From Bugulina stolonifera (taxonomy: Eukaryota; Bryozoa; Gymnolaemata; Cheilostomatida; Bugulidae), in NCBI GenBank assembly GCA_935421135.1, contig OW285190.1, positions 3,348,001 to 3,412,000 on the forward strand: DNA of 64,000 bases, read 5' to 3'. Below, in pieces: positions 24,261 through 36,737 of the stretch. The notes beneath the pieces were generated by a model, which did not search any database, had not been told where the DNA came from, and was given only the letters and a program-made list of their open reading frames with translations. Position 1 is the first letter of the stretch; every line of letters begins with the position of its first letter. Made by a program: the position numbers and the translations under genes.

Positions 24261-24639
24261 AATCGGTTAAATTAAACTATTTAGTATCCCTGTACATGGA
24301 TTACATGTGCAATATTGTGGTGAAACAGCTTGCCTGGACACGGACTGAGTTCTTACCCTTCTTGTATATTGACATTGTATAGTGACATTATATGCATTCA
24401 TACTTATTCATATCCATTCATGCGTGTGCCTATCTTATACCATTATTATCATGTATGCTTGTACCACTTATATATCCAATCAACTTCTATTGTGTACCTT
24501 ACTATTATTACCTGTTAATCAGACTATTTGAATTACAACTTGGTTTTTCCCACATACTGTTAGTCCTTACCTTCTCCTGTCTGGTTATATTGAATAGAAT
24601 CTTTTGCAATACATTATAAGTATCACTTGGGGCCGATGC

Positions 24640-25180
24640 TTCAGAAAAGGCTCATACTCATACACTTTATGTTTAACATTATTGTAAGCACTTTTTGTGC
24701 CAAGGTCGACCCTTTTTATGGCCGACGTCGGGCGGAACCATCCATCTTGTTGCATCAGTTCCGGACCCGATACCTTATCGGCCTCTTTTGGCCGGAAATA
24801 GATATAGTATAAAAGGCAGTACATTTTCTGTATCAAATCAGTTGTTGATTGTGCTCTAATAAAGCAACATCTCCTAACTCAAACCTATAGAGGCTTTCCC
24901 TTGTAGGCGGGTAACTCCACTGGCGGATTCATGGATCCGTACGACTCGAGTTCATCCCCATCCTCATTTAAGCATATCTCTACACCACTTCTACGACTTA
25001 GGCCGATCCCGGATTCTATATGAATCTAGCGTCGGACTCAAGTTCCTGGAATATCAGATCTTCCACGACATTCCTCTGGAGTATAAAGTCTACAGACCTA
25101 CGTCGACCCTGGACTCTTTAATGAGTCTCATCATCGGCCTACGTCCAGATATATAATAACAAGAGCACCTAATAGCTGTT
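24640..25180. mobile_element. LTR-like repeat R3, copy 2
   Basis: TATA box AGTATAAAAG near 24808, AATAAAGCAACATCTC near 24859 and a downstream part ending near ACAAGAGCACCTAATAG, all shared with 17205-17625. Same interpretation: probable solo LTR. Confidence 0.5.
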
Positions 25181-25394
25181 CACTCTTTTATGTAATGTGT
25201 GGAAGGTCACTTGGTCGTCCTCTACCAACTTCTAAACCCTCTCCATGCTCGTGCCATCGGCGCCCGCATGTAAATAAACACTAAAACATTACAATATTGT
25301 AGTGGCAAACTATTCACTCCTAGCTGATGTACACATATTTATCTATATGCTTGTAGTCTAATCATAATCCACAATCCATAATTTTGGTTTGTTC

Positions 25395-25501
25395 TTTTTC
25401 TAGTTCCTTCTCCTCTTTCAGACAACATATCTGTTGGAACAGTAGTCAAAGTCATTGGTGTCTTCAACTGCTGGTCTATGGCCAGTAGTTGAATGGGCCA
25501 T
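25395..25501 (-). pseudogene. Broken first exon of the coiled-coil gene (copy of 36524-36737)
   Basis: Starts ATG with TTGHRPAVEDTNDFDY, matching the right copy's start. One base is then missing, the frame is lost within about 20 codons and a stop follows. The exon's 3' part and the two following exons are deleted here. Confidence 0.75.
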
Positions 25502-26490
25502 AGATGTAGTAAATGGTATACCTTGTGTAATTTCTGTAGAAGTAAAATGCATATAATACATGAAAATCCGTGATGCAATTTGAATAATAAGAGAAACAGT
25601 ACAAGCGCAATATTGTAGTATCCAGACCTAACGACCAAACTAGGACAAGACAACAATCAGCGACCGTCTGGTAGTCATTATAAAAGGTCGTCTACCATAT
25701 AGCTCTTATTATACAATGTAGATACATATACCTATACAATATAACTGTCTGCTTAATCACATTATGCAGTACATTATTGTTATAGCAAACTGCATATTCT
25801 CTGGTTCATAGCGTGAATCTTCACTGGAATCTGACATATAATTTATTTATTGGCAAATTGACACCGTCAAGACTGAAACAAAAAATTACAGCAATGAAAC
25901 ATCATGTATGTTTGAACGAAAAGACGTATGTATTACTATAATCACATAATATTAGATGAAAGAAAAATAGCTAGCCTATCTATTAGCTTCCTTTAAATCC
26001 TTTAAATACACGTTTACTAGAACATACCAGATTCTCAAGTGTGTTGGCCAAGAATCAAACACAAACTGAGCAGCAGACGACAAGTTGCCCACAAATCACG
26101 CCAGCGTCCGGTGCAAAGCCAAATGTCAAAGTGCGAAACGCAAAAACCACACTCTTGCCAGATGGCCAGGCGCATTGTGTCAAAGCCCACATGTTATAGC
26201 TTCACTAGAATTATATATTTAGTATTCTTTCTCAATATACCATCCCTATCTCGGTGACAGCTAGCCAATCAACAGGTAGTTTTGAGCCTCTTTATTCTCC
26301 CCCTATATAAGTAGAGCACAAATCATTGGTACTACCATTTTACTTCTCTTATTCTCATATTACATACAGTGCTGGTCAATATTATACATATCAAAATATA
26401 TCATACCTAGTTAGGCTTTGGAACAATACAGGTTATTACAAACTACTATTAATACTACTGAGGAGTCTTTGTATATAGAATAGCAACGTA

Positions 26491-26527
26491 CCCAGTGCCT
26501 ACCTAGGGTAATAATCTAGGCACTGGG
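26491..26527. repeat. Hairpin with 11-bp perfect stem
   Basis: CCCAGTGCCTA at 26491-26501 pairs with TAGGCACTGGG at 26517-26527 around a 15-base loop. Confidence 0.7.
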
Positions 26528-26869
26528 CAACTACACTAGCATAGTTCACCTGCAATGCTAGCAGGTGGACAGTAGCATACATCTACAACCAGTTGGAGTT
26601 ATTCTCTCTCTCTTTCCCAAGCCAGTAGTTATACAATGTACTGTGCAGGTCTAGCCCTGGTCAAGGGTGCACAGTTACTACAATATCACAACATAATCTT
26701 CACTATAAAACTGTCTAATCATACCAGACTTTCTTTTCTTTTGCAAGAAGGTGGTCCCAGACTACACACACTACACCCAGCGGAAACATTACAGGAACAT
26801 CGAGTTTTGTTACTGTATTTTATCGAGAATAACCTGTTAGATTCTACTCCTCCAAATTATCAGTGATTA

Positions 26870-27035
26870 CGTTTAACTACAGGCTACAATTAACTACAAG
26901 TTACCCCCCCCCCCCCCCTATTTACACTCTAGTTAGCTACATGTGCTAGCTACAGGCTACTACCCTAGTTACTGTACTAACTACCAGCTACCACTATAGC
27001 TACTAACTACATGCTACCACTCTAGCTACTAATTA
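26870..27035. repeat. Degenerate CTAC-rich tandem array with poly-C
   Basis: Imperfect units of the type ACTACAGGCTACCA, interrupted by 15 C at 26904-26918. A shorter version is present in the right duplication copy near 37485-37570. Confidence 0.7.
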
Positions 27036-29072
27036 AAGGCTAGTGTTAGACCAATGCACTTGTTTATTTTAAATAAACACTTGAACAAAATGGTACTATA
27101 AAAGAAAAAAGAGAATCAATATACACAATAAAAGTGCAAATAACATAACAGTGATGTAATCATTACACTGAACATTCAAAATGTAAATGTGTAGTAATTA
27201 TTAAATAAATGTTACATGCACAAAAATGAAGATGTCAACTCTCATATCATTGGATACATCAACTTTCCAAGAATATTTGATGCTACAAAAATCTAGTTTT
27301 ATGCAATAATTTTTCAAGTTCTGTCATTTGATAAAAGCTTCCACGAGTGATGAATAAATTGATATCATAAACTTAAGATGATAAAATCAATGCTGTAGAC
27401 TAAGTTGATTCCTTGTGAACTGGCTAAGAAGAAAAGTTGTATTATTTCACTATCTGTATTATAATATAGTAATCATGAGTAAATAATGCATCTGTATGTA
27501 GCCACCTGAAAAATTATAAATAGAACAAGAAATGCTTTACAATTTATTGTACAATGGAATAATGATCATCATTTCAAAGTTGTCTTCTCATCTCCATTCT
27601 GAATAAGAAGGAAGGACAACTTCAAATTTTAATTTGAATAAAGAGTTTATTTGGTTGGTTTGAAGCATTGACAAAGTGAAGCTGAAGCAATCACTGTCTA
27701 TTACATAAGCCATACTATGGATTTTCCTACTGCAGTACATGGTTGACAGCGAAGGAGAGGAATCATTACTAATAAATTGGAAACTGGAAAATTCTTTTGG
27801 AAAACACATATTGTGTCATAAACTTTCCGTTCATGGAATTTTCCAAAATTGTTTGTCTCATTTTATGGACCCTTCTACTAATAATATAATAACATGCAAG
27901 TAATGGTGACATGGGAGATAGAAGATAAATTTAACTTTGTTTATCTCATACAGTCGTGTTTCGTCATAACTATGATGCAATGTATTATGAACATGGTGAT
28001 ATGCATGTATTTATAAGCAGCGAGGAGACATCATCAATGAGTTAGTAATTTAAATATAATAGAAATGTTTTATTTTAAATTCTCTGATTTACAAAACACT
28101 CAAAGTGAAACTACCAGCAGTCAAAGTGAAACTGCTAATACCACAGAGAGAGTGTATTATTACAGTATATGTAACAGCTCACTATGCAAACATACGGTGT
28201 AATTTATTCTTATATCTATTACTCGTTTCTACTAGGTATAATCACAAGACCAGATGCACTAGAATTATAATATCCACTTGCAAACATGTTAGTGCAGTTT
28301 ATAAGATTAATAAAACATGTTTATGTGCTTAAGTACTTACTTTCATTGGCTGTTACATCATAGTGGGATTATTTCTGTTGATTGCTTCTACAAATAGCAT
28401 AATTGTCATGTATTATTATATTGTTTTCATGTGAATGCATCATACATGTAACAATGTATATAATATAGTAATATTATGTGAAAATATTCAAACACACCAA
28501 CAACTATTAAAGTAACCGACACTTAAATCGGACGTTACAATCACAATTTTTTGGATTGGAATAGAGGTGGAATATAAAAGTTTGGGTACTGCATGCATAT
28601 GAATTATCAGATATCACAGTTACAATACACCCAGCATACAGACTTGAAATTTGGCATAAACTCACCCCTCATCTGGATGCTGTTTCTAATCTAAAAACAA
28701 GGAGGGGCAAACTGTTACAGAATTATACATATTATAGACAATCTAACAGGGATAGATTGGTTAAGTCGGATACACAATTCTATCGTGAGGTTGTTTTTTC
28801 CATTAAAAACTTTAACAAAATTAATTGGTAAACTGTTACCATATCAAGATCCTTAGTACTCCGACTGTCACAGATGCTATGAATAAGTGGCTGCTATAAT
28901 TACTACTGCACTGTAGATTCTCTAATGACATTACATAGACACAGTATCCGAATATCACTTCTGTTACACGTCGCGTCCGTATGTTGCAAACCAACAATAG
29001 TATAGTTTATACTCCATGACCACAACTGTATAGTATAAGCATAAGTAGTAATGACATCACTCTCCCACCTAC

Positions 29073-29491
29073 CCCCCTGCAGAAGGTGAAGCAGAGATTC
29101 CAGCTCCTGGCATCTCCTCTCCAGATCCTCATTCTGTACTCTCAACAGATAGCAGTTCTCTTCTAGAACTGCAATCTCTTCTCTAGCTACTATGTTCTCT
29201 CCTTCCAATGTCTCACACTCACTCAGCATCTCTTGGATTTGGTCTGATAGAGGTAAGCCTGAACTATTACTATCTACAATCAATTGTCAATTGTCAATCT
29301 GTTACACTAAACAAGTGCTCAAATGTCCTTGTCGCAACTTGGTTTTTTTAAATTCCCAAGTAGCTTTTTCCTTCTAGTTACCGCTGATAAGAATTCAAAT
29401 AAGGCTTCATGAAGGATGGATAACCACATGATTGTATAGATATAATGTAGAAGTTACCTGTTGGGTGTCTCTCAAAATTTTCCCAGCTCAT
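29073..29491 (-). CDS. Coiled-coil protein, 5' exons (left duplicate)
   Basis: Not a family I recognise. Start exon 29491-29458 (12 codons, MSWENFERHPT) has a GTAACT donor in phase 1. Exon 29273-29073 (201 bases, phase 1 to 1) follows TTGTAG and ends at GTAGGT. The product is a leucine/glutamate heptad segment (EMLSECETLEGENIVAREE, then LRVQNEDLERRCQELESLL), that is, a coiled coil. Frame, splice sites and lengths match the right copy at 41022-40329 exactly, which supports both as genes. In this copy the downstream acidic-tail exons are deleted, so either the message ends by read-through of the 201-base exon (open for a further 50 or so codons) or the gene is a remnant. Confidence 0.55.
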
Positions 29492-30749
29492 TCTGTAGAT
29501 GTTCATCAGTTACCATTAATTGTGACTCCAGCTTCTCGTCTGTTGACAGAATGTTAACAGTTCAGTTGATCAAATAACATATTAGGAGATAAGGTGCAGA
29601 GTTCTAGTAAACAGTAAAACAGACATTCCACCGCTATACAAGATGAATTATCAACTTTACTAAAATGAAGACAGCAATATCAAGCAGTATCATCATTGTA
29701 TTAACAAATAGAGAAAGAAGTGCTATGTTTGGCCTAGAAGTGTGATATGCAATTGTTTTAATAGGCTTTTTGTAGCACTATTACTGCAAACATTAATAAT
29801 ATAAAATTGTTATCTGTACAAGTGGATACTTCTCATACTTACCTGTAGTAATATGGTAGGACAACTCCCTATTGCTTCTTCATGTCAGACACGCCACGTC
29901 AAAGGGAAACTGAAGTATGATACTTCTACTTTGCTCACACACTTGGTACTTATCACAATCACATTCATTGGTTAGTTGAATTCATTGTAGTTATGTGCAT
30001 TCTATTATGCAGTTCCTCTTTAGTAATGCCCATTGCACATAACGTAGTATGCAGTTTCATTTTGGAGATTTCCCAGAAAATTCTTCTGACACATGCATGC
30101 ACCAACAGTACATGTAGGCGTAGATATAAAATGTGCAGGTAATAACAACATTGTTATTATAAAATTATGGTAGCAATTTCTGTTCTCTTTGCTGGTTGCA
30201 GCTTCAATTTGAGGCATTATACAATGTAGATAAGGTGCTGGGAGCAAATAACTATGCAAATTTGATGGCATAGCAAAGTGTTAACTACTATGTTACCTGC
30301 AGCTGTGTCAGCTGTACATAATATAATGTGGCCTTGTCAGCATTCTCTTAGTAGTTTACATTCAAGGTCAATGAAAATACTTACCAGTTTTACTTCCCAT
30401 AATTCATCCCAGGTACAGTAAGAAAGCTAGGTCTTGAAGAGTTCAGCATTCTTTTCAAATATAGGGCAGAGAAGGGGGTCAAAGTAGCACAGGTAATAAG
30501 GATGGATGTCCTACCTAGCACCACAAATGAGCTGTGAGGGAATGAATCTGGAACCCCACATAAAAGTCCAGCGCTACTCCCCTCCCTCTTAGGGCACAGC
30601 AGCTCATTTTGGAGATTAATCCCCCCAGCAAAATCTCCCAGTGTAAATGTGCCATTGGCTGATGATATTGCATAATAAATACATGTATATCCATGATATT
30701 TTTGTATCCAAGTAACTTATCTTTTTAAAGCAGCTATAAAATTATCAGT

Positions 30750-30870
30750 CCCTACTGGAGTTTGAACCCGGGTTTCTACTACACTTAATAGCCTAGCACA
30801 GTGAAAAGAACTGCTACCACTATTATACAAGCTCAGCAGCTTAAAAAAAGCAGACATGCTCTGAGCTAAG
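30750..30870 (-). mobile_element. Possible tRNA-derived SINE head
   Basis: The reverse complement has AGCTCAGAGC near the start and GGGTTCAAACTCC, a good B-box, near 30762-30774. The spacing is too long for a tRNA. Weak. Confidence 0.3.
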
Positions 30871-30939
30871 TGCACACAAGGTATCCCTCATATTATGACC
30901 ACCTTGCTATCATTATCATCATCATCATCACTATAACTA

Positions 30940-31240
30940 AAGACGAAACGGTCTGCGGTCTGTCGTCCTCCAATCAGAATCGAGGTCAAAAATCGGGACC
31001 ATTTATATACGTTGCAATGCTGTCGGTCAGGATCTCGGCTCCGGGTGGTGCTAAGACCTTGGGACCGGGTCCACCAACATCGCTGCCGGGGCAGGTCTCT
31101 AGCCTTAGGCCCTTGGACCCGACCTAAGGCAGGGTGGGTGCTCAACCCACTCCACCCGCCAGATGGGTGTTGGAACTTGGGCTATTGACTTGGAGTTGTC
31201 CTCTTAATGCAAGGGGGCGCAACTCCTCATGGAATCATTG
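30940..31240. other. GC-rich block, probable repeat of unknown type
   Basis: A sharply GC-richer stretch in AT-rich DNA, with CCTTAGGCCCTTGGACC and CAACCCACTCCACCCGCC. Open frames on both strands probably reflect composition. No second copy in the window and no recognised domain. Confidence 0.4.
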
Positions 31241-32470
31241 TAACATGCCTGTGCCACCAAAGGTCATGTACATGCATTACCACAGTACTGTGCATGAACA
31301 CAAGCCATCATTTCATGCTAGCGAAGCGAGCAAATTTTCGCAGTGAATCTTGCTTCACAGACCAAGCACGCAGTGCTTGTATATGAAATTCGCCAAAATC
31401 TTCTCTGTCAACTCCCCATAGAAATGTCCTCCGTTCCGAACAAATTTGTAAGCAAATCATAGACTGTGGTGGAACCTACCCACAAATGGAGACATGCAAT
31501 TTTCTATTCATCTTCAGTAACTGCTAAATATTGATTGAGATGCTCCAGGTAAACCTTTCACTTTTTCTGTTCTACTTTCACTTTTTATTTTCTATTATGG
31601 GCAGCTAAAGGTGTTAGCCATGCTTGTCATATCATATATTGTGGTAAGGCAGACATTTCTATTTACTGACACTATAAGCCTCAACCCTCACCTATCAGAC
31701 ACTAATCTTATTACAGGTTAGTGCCTCAGCACTAATTGTTTTGTCTTACCTCATATTCTTGCCATACATTGTCTGATTACTCTTGTATACATGTATGTGT
31801 ATGCTGCCGCACATTGTGCACATCCATTATTATATTGCACATGTACGAGGAGCAATCAATAAGTAGGAAGTTCTTTTTAGCACAGACACCTACATGTACA
31901 TGTAGCATCGCCATGTTATTGCAATATACTGTCTGGCAGCATCTTGTTATGCCCTGTTCATGATTTCAATGTAATTGCATCACCCTAGCATTAGAAAATT
32001 AGAATTATGTAAAACTAGTCAAACTGTCACATAGACATAAAGTACTACTCAGGTATTTAGAAGTATTTTCCGGCATGCTAGAAACTCTCACAGCACTAAT
32101 AATTAAGAATCTCTCGCGTAATGTAGTATGCATCAACTTTTACATTAATTCTGTCATTGCTTGTGAATTTTCACATTATTTTTTTATTTTCTGATAATAT
32201 GGAATAGATAGAGTATTAGTTAGAGCAGAATAAGATATCAAGAAAAAATTTCAAGCAAAGTATGATAATAAATGATTGCAAATGTAGAATTGCGTTGCTT
32301 AGCAAAATCTCACCTTTTGGAATAGGCGTAATCAAAGAATAACAGTAACAGCCATTTACTATTGATAGATAATTGAAGTAAAATATAATGAATATAATAT
32401 TTAGATGTGCATGTAAATGAATGCACAAGAAGCTTTTAAATAACAAATAGTTTGTATATGAGTGCCAACA
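31240..32470. other. No gene seen
   Basis: AT-rich. TACGAGGAGCAATCAATAAG near 31846 resembles one mariner terminus, but no partner end was found. Confidence 0.45.
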
Positions 32471-33584
32471 CACTATTATATTATAGTGGCAAACTACTCA
32501 CTCCTAGCTGCTGATGTACATGTATTTAACTAGTCTAATCACAATTCACAATTTATCAACTACATTCACAAGATTAAAATGGCGAATATTGATACTGTAC
32601 AGTGTTAGTGCATAATATCAGCACACGGTAAAATAACGGAGGAACTTGCTATTACCATCATATACACACAAGTCACTATTAAAACCTTATCAGGTGGTAC
32701 CGTAGTATACAGCAGTGATAAATCAGCTTATAGTGACTGTGAGGTTGTATTGATAGTCTCCACAAGCCATCTGAACGAAAGAATATTTTGTTGCGCAAAT
32801 GTTTTCGAACTTTTCCGGCGGGTTTAATCGTTTGTAATGGGTTCAGTGTTTCCCCCTCCCCCTAAGCAACATGTAATTTATGAACAACGGTTATAGCATT
32901 TCGTGATCAACAGATCCTAAACTGTCTTGCAAGAAAGAGTCTAGATCAGATAGTACAGTGTAAAATAAGTTTAGAGGATCCTTCTTGTCGGATTAATGTT
33001 TGACTTCACGGCTGTTTCTGTTAACATGGCTACGATAGAAATTGAAGTATGCTTTCCATATATCAACTTCCTTCTACTGTTGATGTGATTCTCTGAGTTG
33101 CATGTACTTACAGTCTTGTTGAGTTGAACTGTTCATTCACAGCAGTAGACAATCAAACAGTTTAAGAATGTAGCTACATGTACAAGTATTACTATGTTTT
33201 TGTTGATGGTCTGTGTGGGAAGATTTTGTTGACAATTTTCGTTGGTAAATCACCAGTCTGAAAGCGCAATACAAAGAAGTACAAGGAGATGAATATAATT
33301 AGTCTATTGAAGCTGTAACTGGCCCAAAATGCATTGCAGCGGAGAGTGGGGAGGAAACCACTAGCAATTGCTCCCTAGGTGCCCTTCACACAAAGTGACA
33401 AGCACTGACTAAACATTCTACATGTAATTGCGAATCTGTCGGTTTCCTTTGTTAAAGGTACAAAATAATCAATTTAAAAAATTAAGACTGTTTGCAAATA
33501 GAGCACAGAACAAAAATTAACATTAAAGTGGACTATACCAATAAATTCACATCCTACTATTATACTGCTATACACTACTAATAC

Positions 33585-36500
33585 TTAGGACTTACTTTGT
33601 AGATAACTATTGTTGCTCAGGGGAACGGGGTGCTGAGGGTCACTGTTGGCTCCATCGTTTTCGTAGTCACTGTCCGATTCCGGTTCATCAGGCGGCACAG
33701 ATTTGCACGTTGGATTGGCTAAAACACCAGTAGATATCACCATGGCACTAACCTTCATGCTGTGTAGTAGGCTACCTAACTAATTAAAGGTGGACTGTAC
33801 TGAAATTTTGAGGTTATACAATGTAAGCTGAATACACCATTAGAAAGCCTAGTAGCAGCTGAACCAGTTAGCACAATACCAGGTGGGCTATATGATATCA
33901 TCATGGTACCCAGCTCTGCTAAAACTAGTGAAATACATCATTGCAGGGAGTGAATGCCAGACCAATCATTGTGTTATAATTATAAACAGAAAAGTTTAAC
34001 TGAGATTTTATCGTTGTTATACTAGGAATATCACAAAAAGAAAAAATGGGTATGTAGAACAAATGCTAGTTAATATTCTTAGACAATAAAAAGCACAATT
34101 TGTTGCAAAAAGCTATCAAATAACATTTGAGTTTGCAATTTGATTGGTCAACATAGGCTACTTGCGTATCACCTGAATAACAAGCCAATGCATTAAACTA
34201 GTGTGTTGCACCTGTAGCATGTAGCATTATAATATTGCTAATATCTGTTTTATTGAATGAACACTGTGTTTCTTCTTAAGCAGTTGTGACAACTCAATAT
34301 TTCAGCTATATAGTGTGTCAGAGTTGAGATAATCATTGAAGAAGTTTTGAGAATTGATATAAAACTAGGTGGAGATAATTCCTAATGCTGACATCACTAT
34401 GGGTATTTTAGAAATTTTGGGGTTACTTTTTTGCAGTCTAGCATCTATTAGCTACTACTGAAATAATTTAGATATGTTTGTATAGGCATCAAGTAAAATG
34501 CTAACATACATACATGTAGCTAATTTGGTGACAAACATTCTGAAATTTTTAGTACAGTCCATCTTTAATAGCTGAGCACTCAGCAAGTTTAATATTATTA
34601 TAGTTCACAATAATTGATAAATGAATTTCAATACAGTCAGCACTACTAAGATGACGTTATTTCAAAATAACTATACATCATTGTAATGGCAGCAAATTAA
34701 AACAATATAATACATGTACGCTACCTACCAAATGGTGGAGACGCTTTTCTTTCTGCTGCCGAAGCTATTAAAGTAGAACAAATATGTGGTGAGAGCATGT
34801 TTATCCGGCAGAATTAGACTTGCATGATTGTACATCCATGTTTATACTGGTAACCAGCCGCCAATGTATTCAGAGATGTTACAACGTAGGTAATGCCTAA
34901 CTTGTACACCTAACCAGAGTTGGATCCAAGTCGGACTTCAAGTCAACAAATGAAGTCATTTTTAAAATTTTGGAGCCAAGTCAAGTCCAACTCAAATCAG
35001 TGCTGCCTCAAGTCAAGTCAGTCGTCATGCAATTCGCAAGTCTACTATTGCAAGTCAAAATTCAAGACAAGTGGGAGACAGCTTCAAAAAATTTTGCATT
35101 TTCCATAGCATCACTGTTTTTCTTTTAGTAGACATTCCAATACATGAAAAGCCATGCCAAGGTGTAGCTGGGCATGTATGTCGTTATACTATTTCAGCAA
35201 CTAATCCATATGTGTAGTAACATTGGCACTACGGTTGAGACTGGTCATGTACAAGTACATGTAGTATTATACATGTATATTAGTAACTGTGGTACAGCGT
35301 TACATACTATGTAAACAACACATGGTGCAGTACAGAGTGTCCACTGGCCAGTTCTACAATTCCGATCAACAGTACATGTAATTAACTAATTATTGCACTA
35401 CACATTGTATTCACTACTTACACCACACTTGCACTATATGTATATGTACATGTACTTGCACTGTGTGTACTTGTGACTATGCACTGTGTAGTCTCCCGTA
35501 TACACAGCCTAGATGTTGCCTGGGGTGTGTACCCTCATTGCTAACCTTGACATTATACTCTGAGGGCTGCTAGTAGCACAGATGAAGTAAAATTGATAAA
35601 TACATGTATGTAGACCATAGAGGTTTTTTTCCATGTTGACTATACTCGTACACTGTACAAAATTTTTATCCTCCACATTGACTTAGCAGAAACCAAGTCA
35701 AAGTCACATGACATTCATGTGTCCAAGTCAGGTCAAGTCACATTGATGTGCAAGTCAAAGTCAAGTCAACATGTTGGCAAGTCCAAGTCAAGTCAACTTG
35801 TGACTTGACTTGGAAAGTCAAGTCAAATCCATGACTTGGACCCAGCTCTGCACCTACATGTGCCTAATAAAAGTCATGCTTTTCACAGTAACTGAATATC
35901 ATTGTAATGGCAACAAACTAAAACAATATAGTACATGTACGCTACCTACCAAATGGTGGAGACGCTTTTACTTTCCGCTTCCAAAGCTATTAAATAGAAC
36001 AGATATGTGGTGAGAGCATGTTTATCCGGCAGATTTAAACATAACTGTACATTCATGGTTATACTGGTAGCCAACCCCCAATGTATGCAGAGATATTAGG
36101 TAATGGCTAACTTGTACACCTAACTAATAAAAGTCATGGAGTCATGTAGTTACTGCAAGTCATGGAGTTTTCTGAAGGTCAGTGCAGACTATAACGATTC
36201 CGTGGTAGCACGAAACGCTTTCTGTTTAGTCAATGCAAAAATAGTTGGGTGAATATTAAAGCACGAAAATAACCGGGCCAAATTTTTTTTAGAGTCAACT
36301 AATCGACCGATTTTATGTCCACACAAGAACGATTTCATCATAGCCAAGAATCGTTCATAAAATTGTTGTAGTCTGGACTCACGTTAAGATACTCATATTT
36401 ATTTAAGTTGTAAAAAAGTAATTAAATCACTGTCAATTCACCGGAATTAGGAGACAGACACGATTATTTGTGCAAAATGTGTATAAGAAAGCTACTCTCA

Positions 36501-36737
36501 AAACGACTAAAATCAGAGCTTACCATCTACCCGCTGTTCCAGAACTGCATTTCTCGCTTGTAGATCGTCGCGGTGCATCTGACTTCGTTTCTGTTCCTGT
36601 TCTAATGCATATCTATAGTTCTTGGTTTGCTTTTTTTCTAGTTCTTTTTCCTCTTTCAGACGACGTATCTGATGGAGCAGATAGTCAAAGTGGGTGGCAT
36701 CTTCAACTGGCTCATGGCCAGTAGTTGGATTGGCCAT
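33585..36737 (-). CDS. Small coiled-coil protein with acidic C-terminal tail, three exons
   Basis: Exons 36737-36524, 34764-34729 and 33718-33585, all phase 1 at the junctions, give 127 residues. Exon 1 starts MANPTTGHEP and continues as a charged heptad coiled coil (RRLKEEKELEKKQ, LEQEQKRSQMHRDDLQARN). Exon 2 is 36 bases. Exon 3 is an acidic tail (PDEPESDSDYENDGANSDP, then HPVPL). The same three-part plan, exon phases and tail motif recur in the gene at 52748-50849, which is strong evidence that it is real. Family and function are unknown to me. The last codons (CAAAGTAAGT) could also act as a donor in phase 1, so a longer 3' end is possible. A degenerate duplicate of exon 2 lies at 35986-35950. 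The shared tail could also be joined to the alternative start at 41022. Confidence 0.65.
34915..35850. mobile_element. Non-autonomous hAT-like element rich in AAGTCAAGTC
   Basis: Termini CAGAGTTGGATCCAAGTC and the inverted GACTTGGACCCAGCTCTG. Flanks are CACCTAAC at left and CACCTACA at right (8-bp target duplication with changes). The interior has many AAGTCAAGTC subterminal repeats at both ends. The duplicated flank at about 36115-36125 reads straight through without the element and so represents the empty site. Confidence 0.75.
35950..35986 (-). pseudogene. Duplicated, frame-broken copy of coiled-coil gene exon 2
   Basis: Same acceptor (TTTAATAG-like) and donor (GTAGGT) as 34764-34729, but 37 bases instead of 36. 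Including it instead of the 36-base copy would shift the frame into the tail exon. Confidence 0.65.

Larger units (their letters stand above)
25280..30360. repeat. Large direct segmental duplication, left copy
   Basis: Colinear with 32470-43440: the shared blocks start at 25280/32470, jump to 25390/36620, and continue through 27050/37920, 29073/40329 and 30000/42690. The left copy lacks what lies at 32580-36620 in the right copy. Confidence 0.85.
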
